A stretch of DNA of 64,000 bases. Source: an uncultured Planktomarina sp. Lineage in GTDB: Bacteria; Pseudomonadota; Alphaproteobacteria; Rhodobacterales; Rhodobacteraceae. How positions within the stretch are numbered: position 1 is the stretch's first letter; the number at the start of each line of letters is the position of its first letter. The notes below the pieces were generated by a model that saw only the letters and a list, made by a program, of their open reading frames with translations, was not told where the DNA came from and did not search any database. The stretch is from NCBI GenBank assembly GCA_905181815.1, contig CAJIZA010000001.1, positions 248,001-312,000 of the forward strand. The letters run 5' to 3'. A program made the translations under genes and the position numbers. Below are positions 7,846 through 16,500 of this stretch, piece by piece.

Positions 7846-8847
7846 TTACTGGAGCTGCCCCATTTTGGCGGCCAAATCAACCATGCGCACAGAAAAGCCC
7901 CATTCATTATCATACCATGATAATACGCGGACGGTTGTCCCGCCAACCACTTTGGTTTGATCGGGGGCAAAAATTGACGATTCGGGCGTGTGATTGAAAT
8001 CAATAGAAACCTTTGGTGCCGGATCATAGCCCAATATGCCTGCCATTTCACCACTAGCGGCCCGTTCGACCGCGGCGTTGACCTCCTGTTTCGTGACGGG
8101 CCGCGCGGCCTCAAAGGTCAGATCGACACAAGAGACATTTGGGGTCGGGACGCGAATGGCCGTGCCGTCCAGTCTTCCTGCCATTTCTGGCAAAACCTCA
8201 CCGAGGGCTTTGGCTGCGCCGGTGGAGGTCGGTATCAACGCCATGGCGGCGGCCCGGGCGCGATAGAGATCACTGTGACGCCGATCTAGGGTTGGTTGAT
8301 CACCAGTATAGCTGTGGATGGTGGTCATGATCCCGCGTTCGATGCCGATTGCGTCGTTGAGAACCTTGGCAAGGGGGGCAAGGCAATTGGTCGTACAAGA
8401 GCCATTGGAAATCATCACATCACTGGGCAAAAGCGTGGCCTCATTGGCTCCCAAAACTATGGTGCGATCCACATTGACAGCTGGCGCCGAAATCAAGACC
8501 TTTTTTGCGCCCCGCGCCAGGTGGACTTTGGCTTTGTCGCCATCGTTGAAATTACCGGTGCATTCCAAAACAACATCAACACCGCTCCAGTCTAGCGTAT
8601 TGGGGTCATAGCTGGAGAACATTTCAATCGGCCCAAGTCCGAGATCCAGCGTCCCATCGCCGACGGTAATTTCCCCATCGAACCGCCCATGCACGCTGTC
8701 ATATCGCATCAAATGTGCGCTGGTTTCCAGCGGGCCGGTGGCGTTGATCTTAATCACTTCCACATCTTTGCGGCCGGACGATACGATATGCGCCAAAACG
8801 CAGCGACCGATACGGCCAAATCCATTAATGCCAATTTTGACTGTCAC
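7846..8847 (-). CDS. gap: second glyceraldehyde-3-phosphate dehydrogenase paralogue (lacks the NAD-selective aspartate)
   Basis: A 333-residue GAPDH with catalytic C151 in SNGSCTTNCLAP and TTIHSYTGDQPTLDRRH. At the position of the adenosine-ribose aspartate it has A36 (KINATG), while the other paralogue has D36. This change could relax NAD selectivity toward NADP; that is inference. The start is taken as GTG at 8847, because AAAGGTGAGC lies just upstream and the resulting protein aligns end to end with its paralogue; an upstream TTG at 8865 is in frame but less well placed. Multiple GTTAGCGA repeats lie upstream at 8933-8975. The two paralogues probably serve opposite directions of carbon flow. 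Confidence 0.92.
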   Translation of the reverse strand: MTVKIGINGFGRIGRCVLAHIVSSGRKDVEVIKINATGPLETSAHLMRYDSVHGRFDGEITVGDGTLDLGLGPIEMFSSYDPNTLDWSGVDVVLECTGNFNDGDKAKVHLARGAKKVLISAPAVNVDRTIVLGANEATLLPSDVMISNGSCTTNCLAPLAKVLNDAIGIERGIMTTIHSYTGDQPTLDRRHSDLYRARAAAMALIPTSTGAAKALGEVLPEMAGRLDGTAIRVPTPNVSCVDLTFEAARPVTKQEVNAAVERAASGEMAGILGYDPAPKVSIDFNHTPESSIFAPDQTKVVGGTTVRVLSWYDNEWGFSVRMVDLAAKMGQLQ

Positions 8848-8932
8848 AGCGCTCACCTTTCGCAAATTCTTGCCGGTGAACTAGCAAGGTCAGGGGCGCA
8901 TTAAAAGTTCAAAGCTGCGGGATTTTCAACTT

Positions 8933-8975
8933 GTTAGCGAAAACATTTGCGTTAGCGATAACTGCTTGCGATAAC
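8933..8975. promoter_or_regulatory. three tandem operator-like repeats upstream of the second gap gene
   Basis: Three related 12-base elements lie 86-128 bases upstream of the GTG start: GTTAGCGAAAAC (8933-8944), GTTAGCGATAAC (8951-8962) and GCTTGCGATAAC (8964-8975). The second differs by one base from the perfect dyad GTTAGCGCTAAC and resembles the element upstream of the other gap gene. The arrangement suggests cooperative binding of a LacI-type regulator such as CceR. Regulator identity is inferred. Confidence 0.5.
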
Positions 8976-9002
8976 ACAGTTTGCATCAAAATTGCGCCCG
9001 GC

Positions 9003-9029
9003 AAAAAGGCTGCGGTTCCTGCCGCAGCC
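9003..9029 (-). terminator. intrinsic terminator after tkt
   Basis: Read on the minus strand, perfect eight-base arms GGCTGCGG and CCGCAGCC enclose a six-base loop and are followed directly by five T residues. It begins ten bases after the tkt stop codon, and separates tkt from the downstream gap gene. Confidence 0.92.
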
Positions 9030-9038
9030 CTGGCCGTT

Positions 9039-11054
9039 TTAGAGCAAAGATTTGACTTTCTGTGCAATTGCTTCTGCGGTGATGCCAAACTCTTCATAGA
9101 GCCGATCGGCAGGGGCAGAGGCGCCAAAGCCTGTCATGCCTACAAAACCAGCCTTGGCCTCACGTCCGCGTTCGCCCAGCAGCCATTGATCCCAGCCCAT
9201 GCGCACAGCCGCTTCCACGGCCACGCGCACCGCGCCGCCGGGCAATATACGTTTGCGGTAAGCGTCATCTTGTTGGGCAAATAACTCCATGCAGGGCATA
9301 GAGACAACGCGGGTGCCAATGCCTTCGGCTTGCAGCAGATCGCGGGCCTCTAAGGCCAGTGACACCTCTGTGCCTGTCGCCATCAATATCGCTTGGCGCT
9401 TGCCCTCGGCCTCGGCCAAAACATAGGCTCCGCGGGCGCTCAGGTTTGCGGATTTATACTCATGGCGCACCGCCGGCACGCCTTGACGTGACAGCGCCAT
9501 AACGCTTGGCGTGCCAGGCTGGCTGAGTGCCACTTCCCAAGCTTCCGCCGTTTCTGTGATATCGGCTGGGCGGAAAACCAATGTGTTGGGGGTGGCGCGA
9601 GAAATGGCCAAATGCTCGACGGGTTGGTGTGTCGGGCCATCTTCGCCAAGACCAATGGAGTCATGCGTCATGACATAAACAGTCGGAACGCCCATCAAAG
9701 CCGAGAGGCGCATGGCGCCGCGAGCATAATCGGTAAAGCACATGAACGTGCCGCCATAGGGGCGAATCCCGCCGTGTAGCGCCATACCGTTCATCGCAGC
9801 GGCCATGCCATGCTCGCGGATCCCATAATATATGTAGCGTCCGGCGCGATTTTCAGGATCAAAAACCCCCATATCGGCGGTTTTTGTATTGTTTGACCCG
9901 GTCAAGTCAGCCGATCCACCGACGGTTTCTGGCATCACAGGGTTGACCGCCTGCAAGGTTTTTTCTGAGGCTGATCGCGTTGCAAGTTTTGGCTTGAACT
10001 CTGCCGCATCTTTTTTGATTGCTCGGATCTCAGCCGCCAGTTTCTTAGGCGCTTCTCCCGAAAAGGCGCGGTTGAATTGCGCCTGACGCGCGGCCGAGAT
10101 TCCCGAAAACCGGCTGTCCCATTCGGCGCGTTCCGCGCTGCCGCGGGCGCCAATGGCCTCCCAAGCTGCTTTGACATCGGCGGGAATTTCAAATGCGCCA
10201 TAGGGCCAGCCGTAGGCAGCCTTTGCATCCGCCAATTGTGCAGCATCCGTCAGCGCACCATGCCCTTTGGATGTATCCTGCGCTGCGTGCCCCAGAGCGA
10301 TATGGGTTTTACAGGCAATCATAGAGGGTTTCTTAGATTTACGCGCGGCCGTTAAGGCCTCATCAATGGCAATTGGGTCATGGCCATCAATGGCTTGCAC
10401 ATGCCAGCCAGAGGCTTTGAAACGCTGCAACTGATCTGTCCGATCTGACAGCTCAACCGTGCCGTCGATGGTGATGTTATTGTCATCCCATAGCACGATT
10501 AAATGTCCCAGCTCATGGCGGCCCGCAAGTCCGATGGCCTCTTGGCTGATGCCTTCCATCAAGCAACCGTCCCCGGCGATGACATAGGTGTTATGGTTCT
10601 GAATCTTTTTCCCGTAGGTGGCACGCAATATTTCTTCGGCGATGGCGAAGCCCACCGAATTGGCAACCCCCTGTCCTAGTGGGCCGGTCGTGGTTTCAAT
10701 GCCGGAAGCGTGGCCATATTCTGGATGCCCGGCAGTTTTTGCACCCCATTGGCGGAAGTTTTTGATCTCATCGAGCGTCATATCCGCGTATCCGGTCAGG
10801 TGGAGCAGGGCGTAGAGCAGCATCGATCCATGCCCCGCCGAAAGAACGAAGCGATCCCGATCTGGCCAATTGGGCGCAGAGGCGTCAAATTTCATGTGCT
10901 TTTCGAACAGAACGGTGGCCACATCGGCCATGCCCATCGCCATCCCTGAATGACCCGAATTTGCGGCCGCAACCGCATCCAGCGTCAAAGCACGAATAGC
11001 AGCGGCTTTTTTCCAATGTTCAGGGTTCTTGGCGGCGAGTGCTTTGAGATCCAC
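9039..11054 (-). CDS. tkt: transketolase
   Basis: A 671-residue thiamine-diphosphate enzyme of the non-oxidative pentose phosphate pathway. It contains the N-terminal [16 protein letters not shown], the ThDP/Mg motif [13 protein letters not shown] (about 155-167, with the second Mg ligand in DDNN), and the pyrimidine domain with the cofactor glutamate in [17 protein letters not shown] at 11054 is chosen as start because the protein then begins as other alphaproteobacterial transketolases do; the open frame extends 34 codons further with no family similarity. Length is normal. Own terminator downstream. Confidence 0.94.
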   Translation of the reverse strand: MDLKALAAKNPEHWKKAAAIRALTLDAVAAANSGHSGMAMGMADVATVLFEKHMKFDASAPNWPDRDRFVLSAGHGSMLLYALLHLTGYADMTLDEIKNFRQWGAKTAGHPEYGHASGIETTTGPLGQGVANSVGFAIAEEILRATYGKKIQNHNTYVIAGDGCLMEGISQEAIGLAGRHELGHLIVLWDDNNITIDGTVELSDRTDQLQRFKASGWHVQAIDGHDPIAIDEALTAARKSKKPSMIACKTHIALGHAAQDTSKGHGALTDAAQLADAKAAYGWPYGAFEIPADVKAAWEAIGARGSAERAEWDSRFSGISAARQAQFNRAFSGEAPKKLAAEIRAIKKDAAEFKPKLATRSASEKTLQAVNPVMPETVGGSADLTGSNNTKTADMGVFDPENRAGRYIYYGIREHGMAAAMNGMALHGGIRPYGGTFMCFTDYARGAMRLSALMGVPTVYVMTHDSIGLGEDGPTHQPVEHLAISRATPNTLVFRPADITETAEAWEVALSQPGTPSVMALSRQGVPAVRHEYKSANLSARGAYVLAEAEGKRQAILMATGTEVSLALEARDLLQAEGIGTRVVSMPCMELFAQQDDAYRKRILPGGAVRVAVEAAVRMGWDQWLLGERGREAKAGFVGMTGFGASAPADRLYEEFGITAEAIAQKVKSLL

Positions 11055-11166
11055 GGAGCTAACTTTCTGTAAGGGCAAACTTTGATGCTTCCTATCAAGT
11101 GAAGAGGGAATATCAAGTAACCTGATCCATTTCTTAAAAAATGTTTCAAGCGCCACCTCTTGGACG

Positions 11167-11184
11167 TTAAGGTTAATTTAACCT
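11167..11184. promoter_or_regulatory. CtrA-like site and palindrome upstream of the zapA pair
   Basis: TTAA-N7-TTAA (11167-11181) matches the CtrA consensus of alphaproteobacteria. It overlaps the perfect dyad AGGTTAA-T-TTAACCT (11170-11184). It lies 70-86 bases upstream of the first gene of a zapA-containing pair and between the divergent tkt and zapA units. CtrA control of a division gene is plausible but only inferred. Confidence 0.45.
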
Positions 11185-11252
11185 ACGCTGGGGTCGTGTA
11201 TGCGATTCGTGACAGATGATGGTGGCGTTTGAGCAGGGATGTGAGATGAGCA

Positions 11253-11636
11253 ATGAATGATATTTTTGTTTTAGAACAAAGAATTACAGTGGCAATTCAG
11301 CGCATATCTGCGGCGACGGAGGCCGTGCCTCTCAACCGTACCGCATCGGCCCCAGAACCAACTGAGCCCGCGGCGCCTGAAAGTGTTAATAGTCACTCTC
11401 TCGCCGCTCTTGGCGCGCAATTGTCACAAGTGATGCAGTCCAACGAGCAATTGCGGGCGTCAAATCAAGCGCTGCGAGCGGCCAATGACGAAGGTCTGGG
11501 GGATGCAAGTCTGATTAATGCTGGGATGCAGGCGGAGATTGATGCATTGACCGCAGAACGGGCAGCAGAGGCCGCGCAGCTTGAACTGCTACTGACGGCT
11601 TTGACTCAAACCGATGAGGAGCCGCGCGATGCCTGA
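11253..11636 (+). CDS. uncharacterised coiled-coil protein upstream of zapA
   Basis: A 127-residue protein with no family I can name. The first 25 residues (MNDIFVLEQRITVAIQRISA) and residues 65-120 are rich in A, E, L and Q with heptad-like spacing (LGAQLSQVMQSNEQLRASNQ), indicating coiled coils around a P/A/E-rich linker. It overlaps the start of zapA by eight bases, so the two are translationally coupled. Similar small coiled-coil proteins precede zapA in other Rhodobacterales, which suggests a role at the division site, but no function is shown. Confidence 0.75.
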   Translation: MNDIFVLEQRITVAIQRISAATEAVPLNRTASAPEPTEPAAPESVNSHSLAALGAQLSQVMQSNEQLRASNQALRAANDEGLGDASLINAGMQAEIDALTAERAAEAAQLELLLTALTQTDEEPRDA

Positions 11637-12033
11637 AGTTACCATCAAAATTGGCCAATGCGCCTATACAGTCAACTGCCCAGCAGGTGAGGAGCCCCAG
11701 CTGCAAATGGCTCGGGCCGCGTTGGATGCCGAGGCCAGCACCCTGCTGGCTCAAGTGGGGCGCGTGCCAGAAGCTCAGATGTTGTTGATGTCGGGTCTGA
11801 TGCTTGCAGATCGCACATTGGCATTGGAGGAACAGTTAAAGGCTGCGGAGGCCGCTCTTAAGCAGGCAAAGACGGAGGCCCAAGACATTTCTCCAGAAAT
11901 CAAAACAGTAGTCACGGAAGTTGAAGTGCCCGTTGTGCCGCCCGCCTTGTTGGAGAGCCTCGCAGAATTAGCCGCGCGCGCGGAAGCTGCGGCAGATGAT
12001 TTGGAAGAGAGAATAGCCCAATCCGCTGGGTAG
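11629..12033 (+). CDS. zapA: cell division protein ZapA
   Basis: A 134-residue protein whose first 60 residues fit ZapA: PEVTIKIGQCAYTVNCPAGE, then the helix LQMARAALDAEASTLLAQVG. This is followed by the helical region around MLLMSGLMLADRTLALEEQL and an extended acidic, alanine-rich C-terminal coiled coil. ZapA cross-links FtsZ filaments at the division ring. The ATG at 11629 has GAGGAG eight bases upstream and overlaps the preceding gene. The C-terminal extension beyond about residue 95 is longer than in E. coli ZapA (109 residues). Confidence 0.82.
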   Translation: MPEVTIKIGQCAYTVNCPAGEEPQLQMARAALDAEASTLLAQVGRVPEAQMLLMSGLMLADRTLALEEQLKAAEAALKQAKTEAQDISPEIKTVVTEVEVPVVPPALLESLAELAARAEAAADDLEERIAQSAG

Positions 12034-12093
12034 CGAAAAGGGATGATCGGGCGGTGTCGTCCCGGTTTGTAATCTCAGACGAGCCTGGCGGCG

Positions 12094-12459
12094 TTAGTCG
12101 GCTGAGTTTGCCTTGCGAATTTCATCCGCGGCATCTTGGTTGTAACTGACCTCATTTTCAGCCAGGAGCCCATCCAATTCCCCCGATAGGGTCATGTCCC
12201 GCACAATATCGCAGCCGCCGATGAATTCACCTTTCACGTAGAGCTGTGGAATAGTGGGCCAATCGGAGTAGTCTTTGATTCCCTGGCGGATGACATCATC
12301 GGCCAGGACATTCACATCTTGATACTCCACACCCATATAATTCAAAATACCGGCGATTTGGCTTGAGAAGCCGCATTGCGGCATGGAGGCGGTGCCTTTC
12401 ATGAACAGGACAACATCATTCGATGTCACTGTTTCGCGGATTTTATCTTCAGCGCTCAT
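12094..12459 (-). CDS. grxD: monothiol glutaredoxin, Grx4 type
   Basis: A 121-residue monothiol glutaredoxin with the CGFS active site in [14 protein letters not shown] (cysteine near residue 30) and the glutathione-binding [19 protein letters not shown] block. Such proteins carry Fe-S clusters and work with BolA proteins; bolA is encoded two genes upstream. ATG at 12459 aligns with the family start and overlaps by 11 bases the end of the upstream small membrane protein gene. It is last in the purL, bolA, small protein, grxD series. Confidence 0.93.
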   Translation of the reverse strand: MSAEDKIRETVTSNDVVLFMKGTASMPQCGFSSQIAGILNYMGVEYQDVNVLADDVIRQGIKDYSDWPTIPQLYVKGEFIGGCDIVRDMTLSGELDGLLAENEVSYNQDAADEIRKANSAD

Positions 12460-12709
12460 CTTTTGGCTTTCTGTCTTTGGGCACAAATTGCTGTGCGTAT
12501 TTCTGTGGGTCCTTTGGAACCCGAAAACTGCCCGAATGTCCACCTCCGGCACCGCCGGAAAAATAGTCCGCTCGAACCTCATGATGGCCCTGACCGGGCA
12601 AGGAGCCTCGGCCTTGGTCTTTTTCGTGCCGGATTACCCAAAGGGCCCTAAAGAACAATAAGATCAATATTGCAAGAGAAAAATATGCAATGAGACCCAA
12701 GTCAAACAT
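12449..12709 (-). CDS. small membrane protein between bolA and grxD
   Basis: An 86-residue protein with one N-terminal membrane helix ([20 protein letters not shown], about residues 4-23), a basic segment ([12 protein letters not shown]), a glycine-rich stretch ([11 protein letters not shown]) and a charged C-terminus with several K and D residues. It begins one base after the bolA stop and overlaps the grxD start, so it is coupled to both. I recall similar single-helix proteins at this place in other roseobacters. Function is unknown; a tie to Fe-S handling by BolA-Grx is possible. Confidence 0.75.
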   Translation of the reverse strand: MFDLGLIAYFSLAILILLFFRALWVIRHEKDQGRGSLPGQGHHEVRADYFSGGAGGGHSGSFRVPKDPQKYAQQFVPKDRKPKDER

Positions 12710-12710
12710 A

Positions 12711-12953
12711 TCAGCTCGGCGCCTTGGTGGTCAGAGCAAGAGCGTGCAGCTCCCCATGAGCTCCGTCCATTTTGCCTTTCAAAGCGGCATAAACAGCGCG
12801 ATGCTGTTGCACCCGATTTTTGCCTGCAAAGCTGGCATCGGTCACCTCAGCGGCGTAATGATTGCCGTCCCCAGCCAGATCAGTGATCGTGATCTGCGCC
12901 TCGGGAAAACCCTCCCTTATCAGAGCTTCAATATCTTGTGCGGCCATGGCCAT
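12711..12953 (-). CDS. BolA family protein
   Basis: An 80-residue BolA-like protein. It has the N-terminal helix with IEALIREGFPEAQITITDL, the central DGNHYAAEVTDASFAGKNRV block with the histidine that can ligate a cluster, and QQHRAVYAALKG with a second conserved histidine followed by ELHALALTT. BolA proteins pair with CGFS glutaredoxins in Fe-S cluster trafficking, and grxD is two genes downstream. purL lies 52 bases upstream on the same strand. Confidence 0.92.
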   Translation of the reverse strand: MAMAAQDIEALIREGFPEAQITITDLAGDGNHYAAEVTDASFAGKNRVQQHRAVYAALKGKMDGAHGELHALALTTKAPS

Positions 12954-13005
12954 TGGGCTTTCCTCGCTTGATATACTTCATAGGTAGAGCCTAGCACTGT
13001 TGTTT

Positions 13006-15165
13006 TCAAGTGACCGCATCTGCGAAACTGTTGCGAAAAATAGTACTAAGCTCGGACAGCTCGGCCTGTTGCGCGCCAAAGCTTACTTGCGTGCCGCCAA
13101 AGCGCCCGACACAGGTGGCCGGAACCCCGAGATTGCCGGCCGCAGCAAGCAGGGCTTCGGCTTGATCAAAGTTGCAGGCCACCAGATAGCGGGCTTGATC
13201 CTCGCCAAAAAGCTCTGCGGTGCCTTCTATATCGAGGCTAACGCCGACATTTGCAGCTTCGGCCATTTCAAAAGCAGCCAGCGCCAATCCACCATCGGAC
13301 AGATCGCTACAGGCTGTAATCCAGGCGCTATTGGTGCGGATAAACTCCCCATGTTTCTTTTCAGCTTCAAGATCCACAGGCGGCGCATCGCCTTCCACGC
13401 GGTTAAAGACTTCCGCCAAGAGGGCAGATTGCCCAAGGTGCCCGTTGGTTTCACCAATCAAGATAGCCATATGACCCTCGCGCGCCAAACCTGTGATGGC
13501 GTCATCCGCATCGGCAATGAGGCCGACAGCGCCAATGGTCGGTGTCGGCAGAATGCCGGAGCCGTCAGTTTCATTATAGAGCGACACGTTGCCGGAGACG
13601 ATCGGCATGTCGAGGGCGGCCACAGCGGCGCCTATGCCTTTGATAGCTCCCACAAATTGACCCATGATTTCTGGTTTTTCTGGATTTCCAAAGTTCAAAT
13701 TATCGGTTGTGGCCAGGGGTAGGGCGCGGACAGCAGTGAGGTTGCGATAGGCCTCTGCAACCGCTTGCTTACCACCTTCAAACGGATTGGCCGCCACGTA
13801 GCGTGGTGTCACGTCAGAGGTGAAGGCCAGCGCCTTTTGCGTGCCATGAACCCGCACGATGCCCGCGCCTATGCCTGGCGTGCGCAGGCTATCGGCCATC
13901 ACTTGGCTGTCATATTGTTCATATACCCATTGCTTGGCCGCGTAATTCGGGCTGGAGATCAGCATTTTTAGCCCATCAATTGGATCGATATGTGGCACAT
14001 CTCCCAGTGGCTCTGCTGGGGGTGTCTCAACCCAAGGGCGGTCATATTCCGGCGCCGTACCTGAGAGCGCCTTGAGCGGCAGATCGGCTTTCACCTCGCC
14101 GTTCATCACGATCAAGAAGCGGTCTTCGGCAATCGTTTCGCCCACTATGGCGAAATCCAGATCCCATTTATCAAAGACGGCCTTCGCTTGCTCTTCCAGT
14201 TCCGGCTTTAGCACCATGAGCATGCGTTCTTGCGATTCCGACAGCATCATCTCATAGGCGGTCATATTCAGCTCGCGGGTTGGTACTTTTTCAAGATCCA
14301 AACGCACACCTAAATTGCCCTTGTCTCCCATTTCGACCGCAGAGCAGGTCAGGCCCGCGGCACCCATGTCTTGAATGGAAACCACAGCGCCTGTTGCCAT
14401 TAGCTCTAATGTGGCTTCCATCAGGCGTTTTTCGGTGAAAGGGTCGCCAACCTGCACTGTTGGGCGCTTATCTTCGATGGTGTCGTCAAATTCAGCGCTG
14501 GCCATCGTCGCGCCGCCAACCCCATCGCGTCCAGTTTTGGCGCCCAAGTACACCACAGGCATGCCGACGCCCGAAGCGGCGGAATAAAAGATCTTATCGG
14601 TATCTGCGAGACCGGCAGCAAAGGCGTTCACAAGGCAATTGCCGTTATAGGCCGGATCAAAACGCACTTCGCCGCCAATAGTCGGTACGCCAAAGCAATT
14701 ACCATAGCCGCCAACGCCAGCCACCACACCAGAAACCAAAGACTTGGTTTTGGGATGATCGGGACTGCCAAAGGATAAAGAGTTCATCGCCGCAATAGGG
14801 CGCGCGCCCATTGTAAACACATCACGCAAAATACCGCCAACGCCTGTGGCCGCGCCCTGATAGGGTTCGATATAGCTGGGGTGATTGTGGCTTTCCATTT
14901 TGAAAATCACAGCCTGCCCGTCGCCAATATCAACAACACCCGCATTCTCACCGGGGCCGCAAATCACCTGTGGCCCTTCGGTGGGCAGGGTGCGGAGCCA
15001 TTTTTTCGAAGATTTATAGGAGCAATGCTCATTCCACATGGCAGAGAAGATGCCCATTTCCGTAAAGCTTGGGTCCCGGCCTATGATTTCGAGAATGCGA
15101 TCGTACTCGTCTGGGCTCAGCCCATGGGCGGCAATAAGGTCGGGCGTTATCACTGGATCTTGCAA
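13006..15165 (-). CDS. purL: phosphoribosylformylglycinamidine synthase, large subunit (PurL)
   Basis: A 719-residue small-type PurL that makes FGAM from FGAR with PurS and PurQ, which are not in this window. It has the N-terminal [15 protein letters not shown], the ATP/Mg region [12 protein letters not shown] and [18 protein letters not shown], and the C-terminal [17 protein letters not shown]. The start is taken as TTG at 15165, with AAGGGA eight bases upstream, because the protein then begins at the usual [10 protein letters not shown]; an ATG ten codons upstream (15195) is possible. The gene leads the bolA and grxD series. Confidence 0.93.
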   Translation of the reverse strand: MQDPVITPDLIAAHGLSPDEYDRILEIIGRDPSFTEMGIFSAMWNEHCSYKSSKKWLRTLPTEGPQVICGPGENAGVVDIGDGQAVIFKMESHNHPSYIEPYQGAATGVGGILRDVFTMGARPIAAMNSLSFGSPDHPKTKSLVSGVVAGVGGYGNCFGVPTIGGEVRFDPAYNGNCLVNAFAAGLADTDKIFYSAASGVGMPVVYLGAKTGRDGVGGATMASAEFDDTIEDKRPTVQVGDPFTEKRLMEATLELMATGAVVSIQDMGAAGLTCSAVEMGDKGNLGVRLDLEKVPTRELNMTAYEMMLSESQERMLMVLKPELEEQAKAVFDKWDLDFAIVGETIAEDRFLIVMNGEVKADLPLKALSGTAPEYDRPWVETPPAEPLGDVPHIDPIDGLKMLISSPNYAAKQWVYEQYDSQVMADSLRTPGIGAGIVRVHGTQKALAFTSDVTPRYVAANPFEGGKQAVAEAYRNLTAVRALPLATTDNLNFGNPEKPEIMGQFVGAIKGIGAAVAALDMPIVSGNVSLYNETDGSGILPTPTIGAVGLIADADDAITGLAREGHMAILIGETNGHLGQSALLAEVFNRVEGDAPPVDLEAEKKHGEFIRTNSAWITACSDLSDGGLALAAFEMAEAANVGVSLDIEGTAELFGEDQARYLVACNFDQAEALLAAAGNLGVPATCVGRFGGTQVSFGAQQAELSELSTIFRNSFADAVT

Positions 15166-15311
15166 GTTGTCATCCCTTACGGTGCAAATTTGCATCCTGA
15201 TACGAAAGTTAATGGGCAGAGGGAAGGTTGGAATAGCTATTAAATGCTGCATTTGCCCGAAAGACTGTTGGAATTGGCAAATTTCAACTTGAGCCCTCAC
15301 GTGTGCTGGCC

Positions 15312-15338
15312 AAAAAAATGCCGGGCACAGGGCCCGGC
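15312..15338 (-). terminator. intrinsic terminator downstream of the LysR gene at 15464
   Basis: On the minus strand, seven-base GC arms GCCGGGC and GCCCGGC with a five-base loop are followed by A and seven T residues. It lies 126 bases after the LysR stop codon and upstream of purL, so it separates the two minus-strand units. Confidence 0.85.
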
Positions 15339-15358
15339 GTAAGTCCAACAGGGAGGTT

Positions 15359-15463
15359 ATGAGGGGCTACCACTGGCTGCGAACCTCAGGGGGCGCAACT
15401 GGGAGCGCCGATGCATCCCTGCAAGCCCTCTGGGTGCAAAGCCGCTATGCGCTCAGGGCATAG
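15359..15463 (+). CDS. candidate 34-residue small ORF convergent with the LysR gene
   Basis: An ATG at 15359 preceded by GGGAGG opens a 34-codon frame (beginning [12 protein letters not shown]) whose TAG abuts the LysR stop codon exactly. The ribosome binding site is strong and the frame fits the space precisely, but the protein has no family I recognise, and there is a competing 19-codon frame on the other strand. It could also be an untranslated part of the LysR transcript. Low confidence. Confidence 0.25.
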   Translation: MRGYHWLRTSGGATGSADASLQALWVQSRYALRA

Positions 15464-16405
15464 CTATTTTTGGACTTCAAGGCTTCGCTCTGCGCGACGG
15501 CGGGCGATAATCTCATCTTGTACAAAATCACGAAAGGCCGCGATGCGGCGCGAGTGGCGTAGCTCTTCTGGATAGGCAAGAAATACCGGGACTTCTGTGT
15601 TCTCAAGCTCGGGCAGGACGCGCACGAGATCAGGAAAATCATGGGTGACGTAATCGGGTAAAATTCCGATCCCAAGGTTGTTGATGACGCCTTGCAACAC
15701 GCCGAAATAGTTGTTGACGGTCAAGGTGGATTTTGGACTGTATCCCATCAGATTTTGCACCAATGCTGCACTGACGGCCACTTGAGGTGCGTTTGGATTT
15801 TGACAAATCAAACGATGATTTGCAATATCTTCCAAAGCCTGCGGCGTGCCGCGGGATTTTAAATATTCTGCGCTGGCATAGAGGCGCATTTCCACAGTCA
15901 TAAGGCGCTTTCGAATCAAATCCGCTTGGCTCGGCTCTTTCATGCGGATGGCAACATCGGCCTCACGCATCGGCAGATCCAATACCCGCTCCTCAAGCAT
16001 CAGCTCTACATTGAGGTCGGGGTATTTTTCGTAAAGCTGTGGTAAGCGGGGCGCTAGCCAGAGCGTGCCAAAACCGGTGGTTGTGGTGACGCGCAGCTCG
16101 CCAAAGACTTCATCTTCACTGTCTCGAATGCGTGCTGAAGCGGCATCAAGACGTTTGGTCATCGCGCGGGTGGCTTCAAACAACAGCTCGCCTTGCTCCG
16201 TGAGTATCAACCCACGCGCATGCCTATGGAACAATGTCGCGTCGAGTGATTCTTCCAGCGCTCGGACCTGCCGTGAGACGGCCGATTGCGACAGATGCAG
16301 CGTCTCCCCCGCATGGGTCAGTGACCCGGCATCGGCAACCGCATGGAAGATTCGTAATTTATCCCAGTCCACCGGCCTACCTCTTTGTCTGTTCTTGGAA
16401 CTCAT
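15464..16405 (-). CDS. LysR family transcriptional regulator, divergent from indolepyruvate oxidoreductase
   Basis: A 313-residue LysR regulator. The HTH is clear in KLRIFHAVADAGSLTHAG and LSQSAVSRQVRALEESL (about residues 15-65); the effector domain follows from about 95. It resembles the GcvA-like branch. The ATG at 16405 is used; an upstream non-ATG codon is in frame. Its start faces the indolepyruvate oxidoreductase start across 95 bases containing a perfect 12-base inverted repeat, which makes it a candidate regulator of that gene. A terminator lies downstream at 15312-15338. Confidence 0.9.
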   Translation of the reverse strand: MSSKNRQRGRPVDWDKLRIFHAVADAGSLTHAGETLHLSQSAVSRQVRALEESLDATLFHRHARGLILTEQGELLFEATRAMTKRLDAASARIRDSEDEVFGELRVTTTTGFGTLWLAPRLPQLYEKYPDLNVELMLEERVLDLPMREADVAIRMKEPSQADLIRKRLMTVEMRLYASAEYLKSRGTPQALEDIANHRLICQNPNAPQVAVSAALVQNLMGYSPKSTLTVNNYFGVLQGVINNLGIGILPDYVTHDFPDLVRVLPELENTEVPVFLAYPEELRHSRRIAAFRDFVQDEIIARRRAERSLEVQK

Positions 16406-16440
16406 AACACGCAATTTGAGACTGGGTCACGGAGTTTTTC

Positions 16441-16471
16441 ATTGTTAGGTCATAGTTTTTGACCTAACAAT
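16441..16471. promoter_or_regulatory. perfect 12-base inverted repeat in the LysR/IOR divergent promoter
   Basis: ATTGTTAGGTCA and TGACCTAACAAT are exact reverse complements separated by seven bases (TAGTTTT). The element lies 30 bases before the oxidoreductase start codon and 36 bases from the LysR start. The arm length and two-turn spacing fit a dimeric repressor or a tandem site; as RNA it would also form a stable hairpin in the leader. Operator function is inferred. Confidence 0.65.
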
Positions 16472-16500
16472 TATTTGTGCATACCAGGAGGCCGCAGACC

